Shown: positions 34,570 through 43,429, counted from the first letter of the stretch. The stretch is 64,000 bases of DNA from Hymenobacter latericoloratus (GCF_014199535.1 NZ_JACHNV010000002.1:62001-126000), one strand, 5' to 3'. Notes: generated by a model from the letters alone, not told the origin. Made by a program: numbers and translations.

Positions 34570-35913
34570 ATGAAAATTGCAGTAGTAGGCACAGGCTATG
34601 TAGGCCTAGTAACAGGAACCTGTTTTGCCGAGGTTGGCATTGATGTAACCTGCATTGATATCGACCAGCGCAAAATCGACAACCTGCACAAAGGCATTCT
34701 GCCGATTTACGAGCCAGGCCTGGAGGAAATGGTGTCGCGCAACGTCGCGGCCGGCCGTTTACACTTCTCCACCAACCTGGCCGAAGCCATCAAAGGCTGC
34801 GATGTGGCCTTTATTGCCGTAGGCACTCCTCCCGGCGAGGATGGCTCGGCTGACCTGAAATACGTGCTGGCCGTGGCCCGCGCTATTGGCGAGAACATGA
34901 CCAGCTACGGCGTTATCGTGACCAAGAGCACGGTGCCGGTGGGTACGGCCGCCAAAGTGCGCAAGGAAATCGAGGACGCGCTGGCCCGTCGCGGCGAGAA
35001 CATCGAGTTCGACGTTGCTTCCAACCCCGAGTTCCTGAAGGAAGGCGCCGCCATTGATGACTTCCTCAAGCCCGACCGCATTGTGGTAGGCGTGTCGTCG
35101 GAGCGCGCTGAGGAGGTAATGAGCCGCCTCTACAAGCCCTTCCTGCTCAACGGCCACCCCATTATCTTCATGGATATTCCGTCGGCGGAAATGACGAAAT
35201 ACGCGGCTAACTCCATGCTGGCCACCAAGATTTCGTTTATGAACGACATCGCCAACCTCTGCGAAATCATGGGCGCCGATGTAAACATGGTGCGCAAAGG
35301 CATTGGCTCCGACGCCCGCATCGGCACGAAGTTCATTTACCCCGGCATTGGCTACGGCGGGTCCTGCTTTCCCAAAGACGTGAAGGCGCTCATCAAGACG
35401 GCCGCCGAAAATGGCTACCAAATGCAGGTGCTGCAGGCCGTGGAAAGCGTAAACGAAGGCCAGAAGGAGGTGCTGTTCAACAAAGTGCAGAAGCACTTCG
35501 GCGGCGACCTGAAGGGCAAGAAAATGGCCGTGTGGGGCCTCTCGTTCAAGCCTAAAACCGACGACATGCGCGAGGCGCCCTCGCTGGTAATCATTGAGAA
35601 ACTGCTGGCCGAGGGCTGCACCGTAACCGCCTACGACCCTGTGGCAATGGAGGAGGCCAAGCACAGCCTCGGCGACCGAATTACCTACGCCAAAGACCAG
35701 ATGGAGGCCCTCATCGATGCCGACGCCCTGCTGGTGGTAACGGAGTGGCCCGAGTTCCGGGTGCCGAACTTCGAGGTAATGGGCCGCCTGCTCAAGCAGA
35801 AGGTTATCTTCGACGGCCGCAACATTTACGATGCCGCAGAACTGCAGCAAGCGGGCTATGCCTACCACTGCATTGGCATCAAAACGGCCCACCACGAACC
35901 GGCTCAAGCATAG
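34570..35913 (+). CDS. ugd: UDP-glucose 6-dehydrogenase
   Basis: A 447-residue cytoplasmic enzyme that oxidises UDP-glucose twice to UDP-glucuronate with NAD. Seen: N-terminal Rossmann motif IAVVGTGYVGLVTGTCFAE; IAVGTPPGEDGSADL; STVPVGTA; the Glu in SNPEFLKEGAAI; the catalytic Cys266 in GYGGSCFPKD; and a C-terminal NAD/UDP-binding domain with GLSFKPKTDDMREAP. All key residues are present. The ATG at 34570 begins the Rossmann fold; the upstream in-frame codons (from 34525) are not conserved-looking. It is followed by uxs, which uses its product. Hairpins of weak strength lie between them (about 35902-35955). Confidence 0.95.
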   Translation: MKIAVVGTGYVGLVTGTCFAEVGIDVTCIDIDQRKIDNLHKGILPIYEPGLEEMVSRNVAAGRLHFSTNLAEAIKGCDVAFIAVGTPPGEDGSADLKYVLAVARAIGENMTSYGVIVTKSTVPVGTAAKVRKEIEDALARRGENIEFDVASNPEFLKEGAAIDDFLKPDRIVVGVSSERAEEVMSRLYKPFLLNGHPIIFMDIPSAEMTKYAANSMLATKISFMNDIANLCEIMGADVNMVRKGIGSDARIGTKFIYPGIGYGGSCFPKDVKALIKTAAENGYQMQVLQAVESVNEGQKEVLFNKVQKHFGGDLKGKKMAVWGLSFKPKTDDMREAPSLVIIEKLLAEGCTVTAYDPVAMEEAKHSLGDRITYAKDQMEALIDADALLVVTEWPEFRVPNFEVMGRLLKQKVIFDGRNIYDAAELQQAGYAYHCIGIKTAHHEPAQA

Positions 35914-36005
35914 CTCAGGCACGGCTTGAGCATGGCTTACGGATATAGCGTAAGCACGACTCCGGCTACCTGCCTGCTTCTCAGCAACGACTAATCGACA
36001 CGTAT

Positions 36006-36992
36006 ATGTCTGATAAAAAACGCGTACTTATTACCGGCGGAGCGGGCTTTCTGGGCTCCCACCTCTGCGACCGGTTCCTGGCCGAAGGCTACCACGTCAT
36101 TGCCATGGATAACCTGGTGACCGGCGACCTGGAAAACATCCAGCACCTGTTTGGTAAAGAAAACTTTGAGTTTCATCACCATGATGTTTCCAAGTTTGTC
36201 TTCGTGCCCGGCAAGCTGGACTACATCCTGCACTTTGCCTCGCCGGCCTCGCCCATCGACTACCTCAAAATTCCGATCCAGACCCTGAAGGTTGGCTCGC
36301 TGGGTACCCACAACCTGCTGGGTCTGGCCCGCGTGAAGGGCGCCCGTATGCTGATTGCCAGCACCTCGGAAGTGTACGGCGACCCGGAAATTCACCCTCA
36401 GGTAGAGGAGTACTTTGGCAACGTGAACCCCGTAGGCCCCCGCGGCTGCTACGACGAGGCCAAGCGTTTCCAGGAGGCCATCACCATGGCCTACCACAAC
36501 CACCACGGCCTGGAAACCCGCATCGTGCGCATCTTTAATACCTATGGTCCGCGCATGCGCCTCAACGACGGCCGCGTACTGCCGGCTTTCCTCTCGCAGG
36601 CCCTGCGCGGCGAAAACCTGACGGTATTCGGCGACGGTTCACAAACGCGCTCCTTCTGCTACGTCGATGACCTGATTGAAGGCATCTACCGTCTGCTGCT
36701 GAGCGACTATCATATGCCCGTGAACATCGGCAACCCGTCGGAAATCACCATCAAGGAGTTCGGCGAAGAAATTGCCCGCCTCACCGGCGTGGAGTTCAAG
36801 CCCGACTACCGCCCCCTACCCGAAAACGACCCCATGAAGCGCCGCCCCGACATTACCAAAGCCAAGGAGGTGCTGGGCTGGGAGCCGAAGGTGGACCGCG
36901 CCGAAGGCCTGCGCCGCACACTGGAGTACTTCCGCGAGCATGTACCCGGCGTAGTAACCGGCCAGGTAGATAATACCCCGCGTACCTTCTAA
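36006..36992 (+). CDS. uxs: UDP-glucuronate decarboxylase (UDP-xylose synthase)
   Basis: A 328-residue short-chain dehydrogenase of the extended class. The cofactor motif [10 protein letters not shown] opens the Rossmann fold, and the NAD loop [12 protein letters not shown] follows. [11 protein letters not shown], the catalytic [14 protein letters not shown] (Ser) and the RGCYDEAKR motif (Tyr and Lys of YxxxK) are the marks of UDP-xylose synthase, which decarboxylates UDP-glucuronate to UDP-xylose. The C-terminal part has [13 protein letters not shown] and [15 protein letters not shown]. It lies downstream of ugd, so the two make UDP-xylose together in the cytoplasm. A terminator hairpin follows at 37016. 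Confidence 0.95.
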   Translation: MSDKKRVLITGGAGFLGSHLCDRFLAEGYHVIAMDNLVTGDLENIQHLFGKENFEFHHHDVSKFVFVPGKLDYILHFASPASPIDYLKIPIQTLKVGSLGTHNLLGLARVKGARMLIASTSEVYGDPEIHPQVEEYFGNVNPVGPRGCYDEAKRFQEAITMAYHNHHGLETRIVRIFNTYGPRMRLNDGRVLPAFLSQALRGENLTVFGDGSQTRSFCYVDDLIEGIYRLLLSDYHMPVNIGNPSEITIKEFGEEIARLTGVEFKPDYRPLPENDPMKRRPDITKAKEVLGWEPKVDRAEGLRRTLEYFREHVPGVVTGQVDNTPRTF

Positions 36993-37015
36993 GCCTAAGC
37001 ACGGCTATATGCAGC

Positions 37016-37050
37016 GAAAAGCCGGTTGACGAAAGCAACCGGCTTTTCTT
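37016..37050 (+). terminator. Terminator after uxs
   Basis: GAAAAGCCGGTTG and CAACCGGCTTTTC flank 7 bases, followed by TT. It ends the ugd-uxs transcript, so the following genes need another promoter or read-through. Confidence 0.82.
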
Positions 37051-37091
37051 ATTTTACGGGGCATAGTGCCGCTGCGCCGCCCCACTACCCT

Positions 37092-37502
37092 ATGAAACTC
37101 CCGCATCTACTTTCTTTTCCCGGTATCGGCGCCGACGATATGGGCTACCTCTCGGTGGTTGATCAGCCGGGCGCACCCTTCGAAGTGAAACGGGTGTTCT
37201 GGACCTATAATACCCCGGAAACCATAGTGCGCGGCCGGCACGCGCACCATCGCACGGAACATGTTCTGCTGGCCGTTACTGGTCGCATTGTGGTCCTGAC
37301 GGAAATGCCCAACCAGGAGCTGCAAACCTTTGTGCTCGACCGGCCGGATGTGGGGGTGTACATTCCGCCCTGCTGCTGGCACACCATGCAGTACTCAGCC
37401 GGGGCTGTGCAGCTCACCCTGGCCTCCACGCCCTATGCCGAGGCCGATTATATCCGCACCTACGCCGAGTTTCGTCGGGTATGCAGTTCGCAGAGCAGTT
37501 AG
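37092..37502 (+). CDS. FdtA/QdtA-type sugar 3,4-ketoisomerase-like cupin
   Basis: A 136-residue cupin. It shows GYLSVVDQPGAPFEVKRVFW, then TIVRGRHAHHRTEHVLLAVTG and VGVYIPPCCWHTMQ, the pattern of FdtA/QdtA enzymes that isomerise dTDP-4-keto-6-deoxyglucose to the 3-keto sugar. The catalytic His pair in RGRHAH is kept. It pairs by 22-base overlap with the WecD-like acetyltransferase gene. A second homologue lies at 44686. Since no aminotransferase is next to this copy, its role as an isomerase is less sure than that of the other. A WxcM-like binding or epimerase role is possible. Confidence 0.75.
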   Translation: MKLPHLLSFPGIGADDMGYLSVVDQPGAPFEVKRVFWTYNTPETIVRGRHAHHRTEHVLLAVTGRIVVLTEMPNQELQTFVLDRPDVGVYIPPCCWHTMQYSAGAVQLTLASTPYAEADYIRTYAEFRRVCSSQSS

Positions 37503-38413
37503 CGGCGCGCCGACCGGCCTTGCTGGCGGCTGTGCCCTACGCGGCCCTGCCCGGTATTGCCCCCGAAACTGTATTCGAGCAGCTGGTGCGGCCCCGGCTG
37601 CAGGAGTTTACCCGGCAGGCTGGGCACTTCCGTTGGGTGGAAGGGGTAGGGGAGGAGCAGGTAGTATTCCTGTACCGGCACCTGCCTTGGGATACAACTT
37701 TTTTCGGCCGGGCTATGGCACGCTTGCAGGCCGTGGTATTTGGTCCGGCGGTGCGGTTGCCTGGGCTCACGGCGGCCATTCGCCAGTTTAGCCGGCACCT
37801 GGCCGCTACCGGGCAGCAGCACTGCTACTGCGAGGTTGCCGCCCCCGACGCCCTATTGCTGACGGCTTTGGGCCGCGCCGGCTGGGCTACCGTAGAAACC
37901 CGGCTGCACTACTACCACACCCTGCAGCCGCTCCCGGCCACCCGCTACCCCGTGCGCCGGGCCACGGCAGAAGATGCCGAAGCCGTGCGCCGCGTTGCTG
38001 CCATCAACCGCAACCCTGCCGACCGTTTCCACACTGATCCGTTTTTCAGCCCCGAGCAGGGAGACGCCTTCCTGGGCGAGTACGCGGCAGCTACCGTGCG
38101 CGGCTACGCCGACGTAGTTCTGGTGCCGCAGCACGGGCCGCTCGATAGTTTTCTGGCCATTGGGTATCTGGCAGCGGATGCCCGGTTGTTGGGTTGCCCA
38201 CTAGGGCGCGTAGTGCTGACGGCCGTGGGTGCCCAAAACCAGGGTTGGCACCGCCCCTTGCTTGCTGAAACGCTGTGGCACTTGCACCAGCGAGGCAGCC
38301 GCTACGCCCTGCTGACCACCCAGGCTGCCAACCGGGCCGTAATCCATAACTGCGAGGTATTGGGCTTCCGGCTGGGTGGCCTCACACACATCGTTAGCTG
38401 GCAAGCCCGGTAG
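37481..38413 (+). CDS. WecD-like GNAT sugar acetyltransferase
   Basis: A 310-residue protein of the WecD/RffC type, which N-acetylates dTDP-4-amino-4,6-dideoxygalactose. The region VVFLYRHLPWDTTFFGRAMARL contains the LPWDTxFFG signature at the start of this group. The second half holds the GNAT fold, with GRVVLTAVGAQNQGWHRPLL as the CoA site and NRAVIHNCEVLGFRLGG near the end. The N-terminus is longer than in E. coli WecD. The matching aminotransferase, wecE, is 20 kb to the right. It overlaps the cupin upstream and is 32 bases before a GT2 gene. Substrate identity is inference. Confidence 0.75.
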   Translation: MQFAEQLAARRPALLAAVPYAALPGIAPETVFEQLVRPRLQEFTRQAGHFRWVEGVGEEQVVFLYRHLPWDTTFFGRAMARLQAVVFGPAVRLPGLTAAIRQFSRHLAATGQQHCYCEVAAPDALLLTALGRAGWATVETRLHYYHTLQPLPATRYPVRRATAEDAEAVRRVAAINRNPADRFHTDPFFSPEQGDAFLGEYAAATVRGYADVVLVPQHGPLDSFLAIGYLAADARLLGCPLGRVVLTAVGAQNQGWHRPLLAETLWHLHQRGSRYALLTTQAANRAVIHNCEVLGFRLGGLTHIVSWQAR

Positions 38414-38445
38414 CAGGCCCCACCCAAACTGTTCAACTTCGCCCT

Positions 38446-39381
38446 ATGCCAAAACTGTCCATCATCATTCCCTGCTATTTCAACGAGGCCAATATCCCCG
38501 TTACCATGCAGGCGCTGGTTGCCAACGAGGCCCGTTTCCCGGCTGAGGTCACCTTTGAGTATGTGCTGGTAGATGATGCCTCCGGTGATGGAACAGTAGC
38601 CGCCCTCCACACCTTCCAGCGCCAATACCCCGAGCGGGTGAAGGTGGTGGAGCTGGCCGCCAATGTAGGCTCCTACAATGCCATCGTGGCGGGCATGGCC
38701 TACGCCACCGGCGACTGTAACGTTATCATCACCGCCGACCTGCAGGACCCGCCCGAACTGATGGCCGCCATGTACGCCTACTGGCAGCAGGGTTTCCCGC
38801 TGGTTATCGGTAACCGCCAGGATCGGCAGGAGGGTGCCGTTAGTGTCCTTTTAGCCAAACTGTTTCATAGCCTGATGCGGCGCTTTGCGCTGCGCAACAT
38901 CCCGCCGGGCGGCTTTGATTACGTGCTGTTTGACCGGCAAGTGCGGGAGCAGGTAGTGCGCCTGCAGGAGCGCAACAGCAACGTGTTTTACCTGATGACG
39001 TGGCTGGGCTACCCCTACGTAAACCTGCCATACTCCCGCCGTCGTCGCGAAATCGGCACTTCCCGCTGGACGCTGTCGAAGAAGGTGAAGCTGTTTCTGG
39101 ACTCTTTTCTGTCTTTTTCCTTCTTTCCCATACGTGCTATTTCAGTCACCGGCATCTGCCTGGGCGCGGTGGCGTTGCTCTACGGGCTATATCTGGTGGC
39201 ATTGCGGCTGAGCGGTACGGCCCAGCCTGCCGGCTGGACCATGCTTATGGTAGTGCTCCTCTTTGTTTCGGCTTTCCAGATGATGGCCCTCGGCATTATT
39301 GGCGAGTACGTCTGGCGCGGCCTCGACGCCGCCCGCAACCGACCACTCTACGTGGTGAAAGCAGTGCGTGAGCCAGAGTAA
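38446..39381 (+). CDS. GT2 glycosyltransferase with C-terminal membrane helices (GtrB/ArnC-like)
   Basis: A 311-residue enzyme. The GT-A domain shows LSIIIPCYFNEANIPVTM, YVLVDDASGDGTVA and the metal motif IITADLQDPPELM, followed by IGNRQDRQEGAV. Two membrane helices close the protein (AISVTGICLGAVALLYGLYL and MLMVVLLFVSAFQMMALGI). This is the layout of GtrB and ArnC, which move a sugar onto undecaprenyl phosphate at the inner leaflet, for later transfer outside. It lies downstream of the WecD-like gene. The low-GC region begins right after its stop. Confidence 0.88.
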   Translation: MPKLSIIIPCYFNEANIPVTMQALVANEARFPAEVTFEYVLVDDASGDGTVAALHTFQRQYPERVKVVELAANVGSYNAIVAGMAYATGDCNVIITADLQDPPELMAAMYAYWQQGFPLVIGNRQDRQEGAVSVLLAKLFHSLMRRFALRNIPPGGFDYVLFDRQVREQVVRLQERNSNVFYLMTWLGYPYVNLPYSRRRREIGTSRWTLSKKVKLFLDSFLSFSFFPIRAISVTGICLGAVALLYGLYLVALRLSGTAQPAGWTMLMVVLLFVSAFQMMALGIIGEYVWRGLDAARNRPLYVVKAVREPE

Positions 39382-39452
39382 GAGGTGGTTAATCGGAAGA
39401 AAGTAGCTTCTCCTATGATATGATGAAACCCCTAAGTAATATTTGAAAAAAT

Positions 39453-40415
39453 CTATATATTTTGATTTGCGCCTGACGAAATAGCGCGCTTGATTTTGCC
39501 TAAGATGGGTGTATTTAAATAGAATTTAAGAAGATGTTTAAAAGTGAATTTCTTGATAAAGCTTTTAGATAATTTAATATCAAAGTATTTAACAAATGAC
39601 TTTACTGGGGATATATTATAATATTCAAACCACTTATACTCATAAACATGGTTACAATCAGTGAGTACATTCCAAGGCTTAGGCCCACTAAAGTGGATGA
39701 TTGTCTTGTCCTTTAGGTACTCATCTAGTATAGCTCTGTCTGTCACAGACGGACAGTGCACCCCTGTCAAATTGTAGCCTACGCTCAATTTGTACCAGTC
39801 GTTAAGCAAGACCATGTTCAACGCGTCTTGATCAGGAAATTGTTTGATACGTTCAGGGTATTTTATAATAACATCTGTTACACGCTCAGTTACATTCTTC
39901 TCATTCCATTTGTGAATGTTGATAAGAGTTACACCTGAGTTGAAGTACTGTCCCTTCTGTGTAATTCCAAGATCCTCACGAATAGGCATCCAATCATCGG
40001 CGACGGCGGCGAGAGGGTGCTCTCCTGTATCCAGATGTGATAGGGGACTAAGATCACCTACTACAATTGTATCAATATCCATATAAATAATAGATTCAAC
40101 TGAAGGGGGAACCAGCTTGGCAAAAAATAGACGGTAGAAAATCGTTTCAGTAAAGTAGCTGCCTGCGTGGTCTGGCAGCACAAAGTCCTGGACCAGGTGA
40201 GGCTCGACAGTGTAGAAAAAGATTTCTGCTCCGTGCTTCTTGGCGTAGCGTACCAGCCCGCTCTTGTCGGTTTCTGATATATTTGTTGCAATGGCGTGTA
40301 TAACAATGTTATGCGCGCTGTTATGATAAAATATAGAGGTGAGAAGTACATAGAAAGGCGGGAGGTAACCTTTGTCGAAACAAAAGCCCAGATGGATAAC
40401 GGGGGGAGTGGACAT
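39453..40415 (-). CDS. GT8 glycosyltransferase
   Basis: A 320-residue retaining GT-A enzyme of family GT8, which includes LPS galactosyl- and glucosyltransferases. Seen: LGFCFDKGYLPPFYVLLTSI, the metal-binding D-x-D in IIYMDIDTIVVGDLSP, QYFNSGVTLINIHKW, and the HFSGPKPWN motif near the end. It is about equal in length to the divergent GT8 gene at 41843, and the two align along their length, yet codon use differs: the N-terminal quarter is GC-rich like the flanks, while the rest is AT-rich. A mosaic gene is likely. It lies leftward, downstream of an acyltransferase gene with 37 bases between. Confidence 0.88.
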   Translation of the reverse strand: MSTPPVIHLGFCFDKGYLPPFYVLLTSIFYHNSAHNIVIHAIATNISETDKSGLVRYAKKHGAEIFFYTVEPHLVQDFVLPDHAGSYFTETIFYRLFFAKLVPPSVESIIYMDIDTIVVGDLSPLSHLDTGEHPLAAVADDWMPIREDLGITQKGQYFNSGVTLINIHKWNEKNVTERVTDVIIKYPERIKQFPDQDALNMVLLNDWYKLSVGYNLTGVHCPSVTDRAILDEYLKDKTIIHFSGPKPWNVLTDCNHVYEYKWFEYYNISPVKSFVKYFDIKLSKSFIKKFTFKHLLKFYLNTPILGKIKRAISSGANQNI

Positions 40416-40452
40416 GTGGTGAAAATGACGGGAAATCGGAGTGAGAAGCTGT

Positions 40453-41724
40453 TTATAGAGTGTTGAAAAAAGGTGTCTTTCGTAGCTGTTTAACGACTAA
40501 TGGGTGTAATTTTCTTTCCAATATATAAGCTGCTACTATCGTACTCACGATAGCAACTGATGTGCGTAAGATAAATGCAGTGTTTGTTTTGTTGATAAAA
40601 TCGATTCTGCCAATTAATATTATTATTATGAAATGAATTAAATAAATACCGTAGGATATACTGCCTAATTTAATCATTGGGGCGGGTAGCGTTTTTTCTT
40701 TATAGCTTTTGCTTCTGCTTTCAATAAACAGTAAAATAATGCCGATCAGGTAGAATATGTAGGCAACGACTCTTGAGTCTATGTCTATTGGGCGTTTGGT
40801 GCTGGAGTATATTTGGAGCAATAGGTATAACAGAGGTGTGGCTAAAATGGTGATCATCAATAATTTGTTGTGCTTTATTCTCTTATTTGTAAAATACGTG
40901 ATTAACAATATGCCTAAGGGAAAATAGCTAAAATCAGAGGGCATGATATTTAGGACGCTGTAGTGGCTTTGAACTCCCCTCATAGTATCTGTATGTAAAG
41001 TATATTCCATAACTTCTTTGATGAAGTTAAGCGAACCGAATGATAGCATGACACACAATAGACCCGCGAGCGTGTAACGAGAAGTGTGGGCACGGGATGT
41101 TACATCCGTTTTGGCTAGCCAAAGGCCAACGGTCCAGAAGCAAAAGCCGAATCCATACATTGCAAGTAGCTGAATGGGTAGTATAAGCTGAAAAAATAAG
41201 CCAAATAGCAAAGCGGAAAAGAAAATATGTATAGGATTTATATTATATACAGAAATGGGTATAAATAGTATGTAAAACAAAACCTCGTAGTTCAACGACC
41301 AGTTCACCCCGATTTCATACATAGGGTCAGCCGTTACCCTTTGCAGAAACAATGCATTTGATAAAATTTCTGTTGCAGAGTATGTTTTGTCGGATATTAG
41401 TAAAGCTAACAGTATGCCTGTTATATAGATAGGATACAATCGTATGAACCTTTTCTTTAAATAAGGTACAGCGGTTGCCCATGTTAAAGGCACTTTAGTT
41501 GCAAGGCCAATAACATAACCCGACAGGATAAAAAAAACCAATACCGCTAGGTGCCCAGGTAAGTCATATGTCCATAATCCAGATCTTTCAGATCCGTTCA
41601 ACACCTTGGAAAATCCTAAGCAGTGACTTATTACCACTACTAACGCGGCAAATCCGCGTAATGCTTCCAAATTAAATTCAAAGTGTCTTTTAGGATGAGG
41701 TTGACCTGTAGTGTATGCCGTCAT
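40453..41724 (-). CDS. Acyltransferase family 3 (integral membrane O-acyltransferase)
   Basis: A 423-residue inner-membrane protein with about ten hydrophobic helices. The family signature is near the start: FNLEALRGFAALVVVISHC, with the catalytic His in the ISHC segment, followed by FILSGYVIG. Other marks are VNWSLNYEVLFYI and SYGIYLIHF near the C-terminus. Such proteins O-acetylate or acylate surface glycans in the periplasm, with acyl-CoA as donor on the inner side. The ATG at 41724 begins the conserved region; the frame continues upstream to 41865 but would overlap the divergent GT8 gene. The DNA is AT-rich, unlike the flanks. The target is probably the glycan of this locus. Confidence 0.88.
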   Translation of the reverse strand: MTAYTTGQPHPKRHFEFNLEALRGFAALVVVISHCLGFSKVLNGSERSGLWTYDLPGHLAVLVFFILSGYVIGLATKVPLTWATAVPYLKKRFIRLYPIYITGILLALLISDKTYSATEILSNALFLQRVTADPMYEIGVNWSLNYEVLFYILFIPISVYNINPIHIFFSALLFGLFFQLILPIQLLAMYGFGFCFWTVGLWLAKTDVTSRAHTSRYTLAGLLCVMLSFGSLNFIKEVMEYTLHTDTMRGVQSHYSVLNIMPSDFSYFPLGILLITYFTNKRIKHNKLLMITILATPLLYLLLQIYSSTKRPIDIDSRVVAYIFYLIGIILLFIESRSKSYKEKTLPAPMIKLGSISYGIYLIHFIIIILIGRIDFINKTNTAFILRTSVAIVSTIVAAYILERKLHPLVVKQLRKTPFFNTL

Positions 41725-41729
41725 ACGCA

Positions 41730-41737
41730 CAAAGTTA
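41730..41737 (-). promoter_or_regulatory. -7 box of the acyltransferase gene
   Basis: Read leftward, TAACTTTG matches TAnnTTTG exactly and ends 5 bases before the ATG at 41724. It supports that start and again suggests a leaderless transcript. Confidence 0.55.
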
Positions 41738-41761
41738 TACAAAGCATAGGATACATACCTG

Positions 41762-41769
41762 TATCTTTG
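41762..41769 (+). promoter_or_regulatory. Candidate -7 box for the GT8 gene at 41843
   Basis: TATCTTTG matches TAnnTTTG exactly, 73 bases before the ATG. A closer site, TAACTTTA at 41832-41839, has one mismatch and lies 3 bases before the ATG. Either could be used. Confidence 0.45.
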
Positions 41770-41842
41770 CCATCCCAATCTTGAGAATACCCAACGGTTA
41801 GGTGGTCCTGATTTTTCGATGGGACTTCTTATAACTTTACTC

Positions 41843-42808
41843 ATGTCAACCAATCCCGCTACCATTCACATTGCCATAGCCTTTGACGAGGTGTACGTTA
41901 CGCCGGTTTATGTGCTGCTGACCTCCATCTTTTCGAATAACCGCAACTCGCAGGTGCAGGTCCATGCCATTGCCACCGACGTGCCGGAGGCCGAGAAGGC
42001 CCGCATGGTAGAATTCGTCCGCCAGCAGGGCGGCGACATGCACTTTTACGTGGTTAGCCCGGAGGTCACCAGCGGCTTTCCGGTACCCGGCCCCGATGAG
42101 CCCGAAGCCTATATTACCATGGCGGCGTACTACCGCCTGTTTTTTCCCCGGCTGGTTCCGCAGGACATCGAGCGGCTGCTGTACCTAGATATTGACATGC
42201 TCGTGATTGGGTCCCTGGACTCCATGTACCAAACCGATCTGCAGGGCGCGGCCGTGGGAGCCGTCATGGAGATAGAAGTGCCGCTGCGTAGCGAGATTGG
42301 CATCCGGCGACTAGAGGATTATTTCAACTCCGGGATGCTACTGATGCACCTGCCCCGGTGGCGGGAGCAGCAAATCAGTGAGCAGGCCATTGAGGTAATC
42401 GTGCGCACTCCCAAAGAGGTGCTGCTTTACCATGATCAGGATGCGTTGAACGTAGTGTTTGACGGCCGCTGGCACCGACTGGAGAGCCGCTACAACCTAA
42501 TGAAGGCCTATATCCCCCACGATCTGGCCCGGCGCGACCTCCGCACGTACCTTGCCGATAAGGTCATCATCCACTACAACGGCCGCAACAAGCCCTGGCA
42601 CCGCGCCTGCATTAACCGCCTGCGCTTTCTCTACCCCCACTACCTGCGCCAATCGCCGGTTGCCCGTTCGAGCCGCTACATGCCCAAACCCATAACTAAG
42701 GAAACGCTTAAGCAGCTGGTACACAGTCGGGTAATGGAAACATATTTCAACTACCCGAAAATAGGACAGTTATGGCGGCGGTTGAAGCGGGGGCGAATAG
42801 ATAGCTGA
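41843..42808 (+). CDS. GT8 glycosyltransferase
   Basis: A 321-residue retaining transferase homologous to the product of 39453-40415. It shows IAIAFDEVYVTPVYVLLTSIF, the metal D-x-D in LLYLDIDMLVIGSLD, DYFNSGMLLMHLPRW, HDQDALNVVFDGRWHRLESR and IHYNGRNKPW. GC content is high, like the core of the genome. The ATG at 41843 is chosen: the longer frame adds eight hydrophobic residues not found in the paralogue. It lies divergent from the acyltransferase and GT8 pair. A decayed relative lies 290 bases downstream (43098-43429). Confidence 0.9.
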   Translation: MSTNPATIHIAIAFDEVYVTPVYVLLTSIFSNNRNSQVQVHAIATDVPEAEKARMVEFVRQQGGDMHFYVVSPEVTSGFPVPGPDEPEAYITMAAYYRLFFPRLVPQDIERLLYLDIDMLVIGSLDSMYQTDLQGAAVGAVMEIEVPLRSEIGIRRLEDYFNSGMLLMHLPRWREQQISEQAIEVIVRTPKEVLLYHDQDALNVVFDGRWHRLESRYNLMKAYIPHDLARRDLRTYLADKVIIHYNGRNKPWHRACINRLRFLYPHYLRQSPVARSSRYMPKPITKETLKQLVHSRVMETYFNYPKIGQLWRRLKRGRIDS

Positions 42809-43097
42809 GCTAAAGTAAATTTTGGCGCCTGCCACCCGGGCCGTAAATAGCTTATGGGCAAATGGCTGCTGGTGTGGCGGTTGAACTCGTGAAATAGAGT
42901 AGGTAGATCTGCTTTAAGACGCTGTTTAAGTTAGCCGATGAAGTGGCGTCTCTACTTCGTTTTACTGACTGAGCAAGTAATGCAAACGACTACCTAAAAT
43001 CTGTAAGAGGATAGCAACATACGCTTAGCCATTTGTCAGCGTTACTGCGAGGAATATGATTAGTTAAACCACACCTCCAGTAATAAAAAACAGCTCG
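42809..43097. other. Intergenic region of mixed composition
   Basis: The first part of the 773 bases between the GT8 gene and the fdtB-like gene. No open frame with coding character, no inverted repeat and no transposase remnant was recognised. Confidence 0.45.
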
Positions 43098-43429
43098 GCC
43101 ATTAGCGCGCAGCTGCTCCCGCCTGCTCTCAAACGTCTCCGTGGTACCTCGGTGCCGATTTGCTGATTGTAAGAAGCCTGGCCGAGGTGTACCGGGCCGG
43201 TACCGGTTCGGCAGTGACAGGAGGCGTCATAAAGGCCGGAAAGCGCCCACACCCGGCGTTGAATATTCGTCGTCTGCCTGGGAAGATGAGTGAGGCCCAC
43301 CCTAAAAAGCTGAAATACAGTCACCAGTCCGCACTGAATACGTATCCTTAAAGCCACTGGCAATGGCTGGAGAGCTGCTACAACCTCATGAGTGGCCATA
43401 TGCCGCCCGGACGCGTTCTAACCAAATAA
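43098..43429 (+). pseudogene. Decayed GT8 glycosyltransferase remnant
   Basis: Translated pieces match the intact GT8 at 41843. LLPPALKRLR then, after a frame change, WYLGADLLIVRSLAEVYRA corresponds to LFFPRLVPQDIERLLYLDID and on to IGSLDSMYQ. After a shortened middle, SHQSALNTYP, a stop codon (43349-43351) and HWQWLESCYNLMSGHMPPGR match HDQDALN and WHRLESRYNLMKAYIPHD. The first Asp of the D-x-D is replaced by Gly. The middle third (about 90 residues) and both ends are missing. At least one frameshift, one stop and one deletion make it non-functional. Confidence 0.82.

Noticed and set aside
32520..35922. Long minus-strand frames opposite asnB (32520-33686) and ugd (34759-35922)
   Set aside because: Both mirror well-defined enzymes and have no recognisable features of their own.
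35902..35955. Terminator between ugd and uxs
   Set aside because: The hairpins (GCTCAAG/CTTGAGC and GCTTACG/CGTAAGC) are short with long loops and no T-run; too weak to call.
41725..41865. N-terminal extension of the acyltransferase to 41865
   Set aside because: It would overlap the divergent GT8 start and both candidate promoters, and the added residues lack the family pattern.
42809..43097. Possible insertion-sequence remnant next to the GT8 pseudogene
   Set aside because: No terminal inverted repeats, target duplication or transposase-like reading frame could be found.
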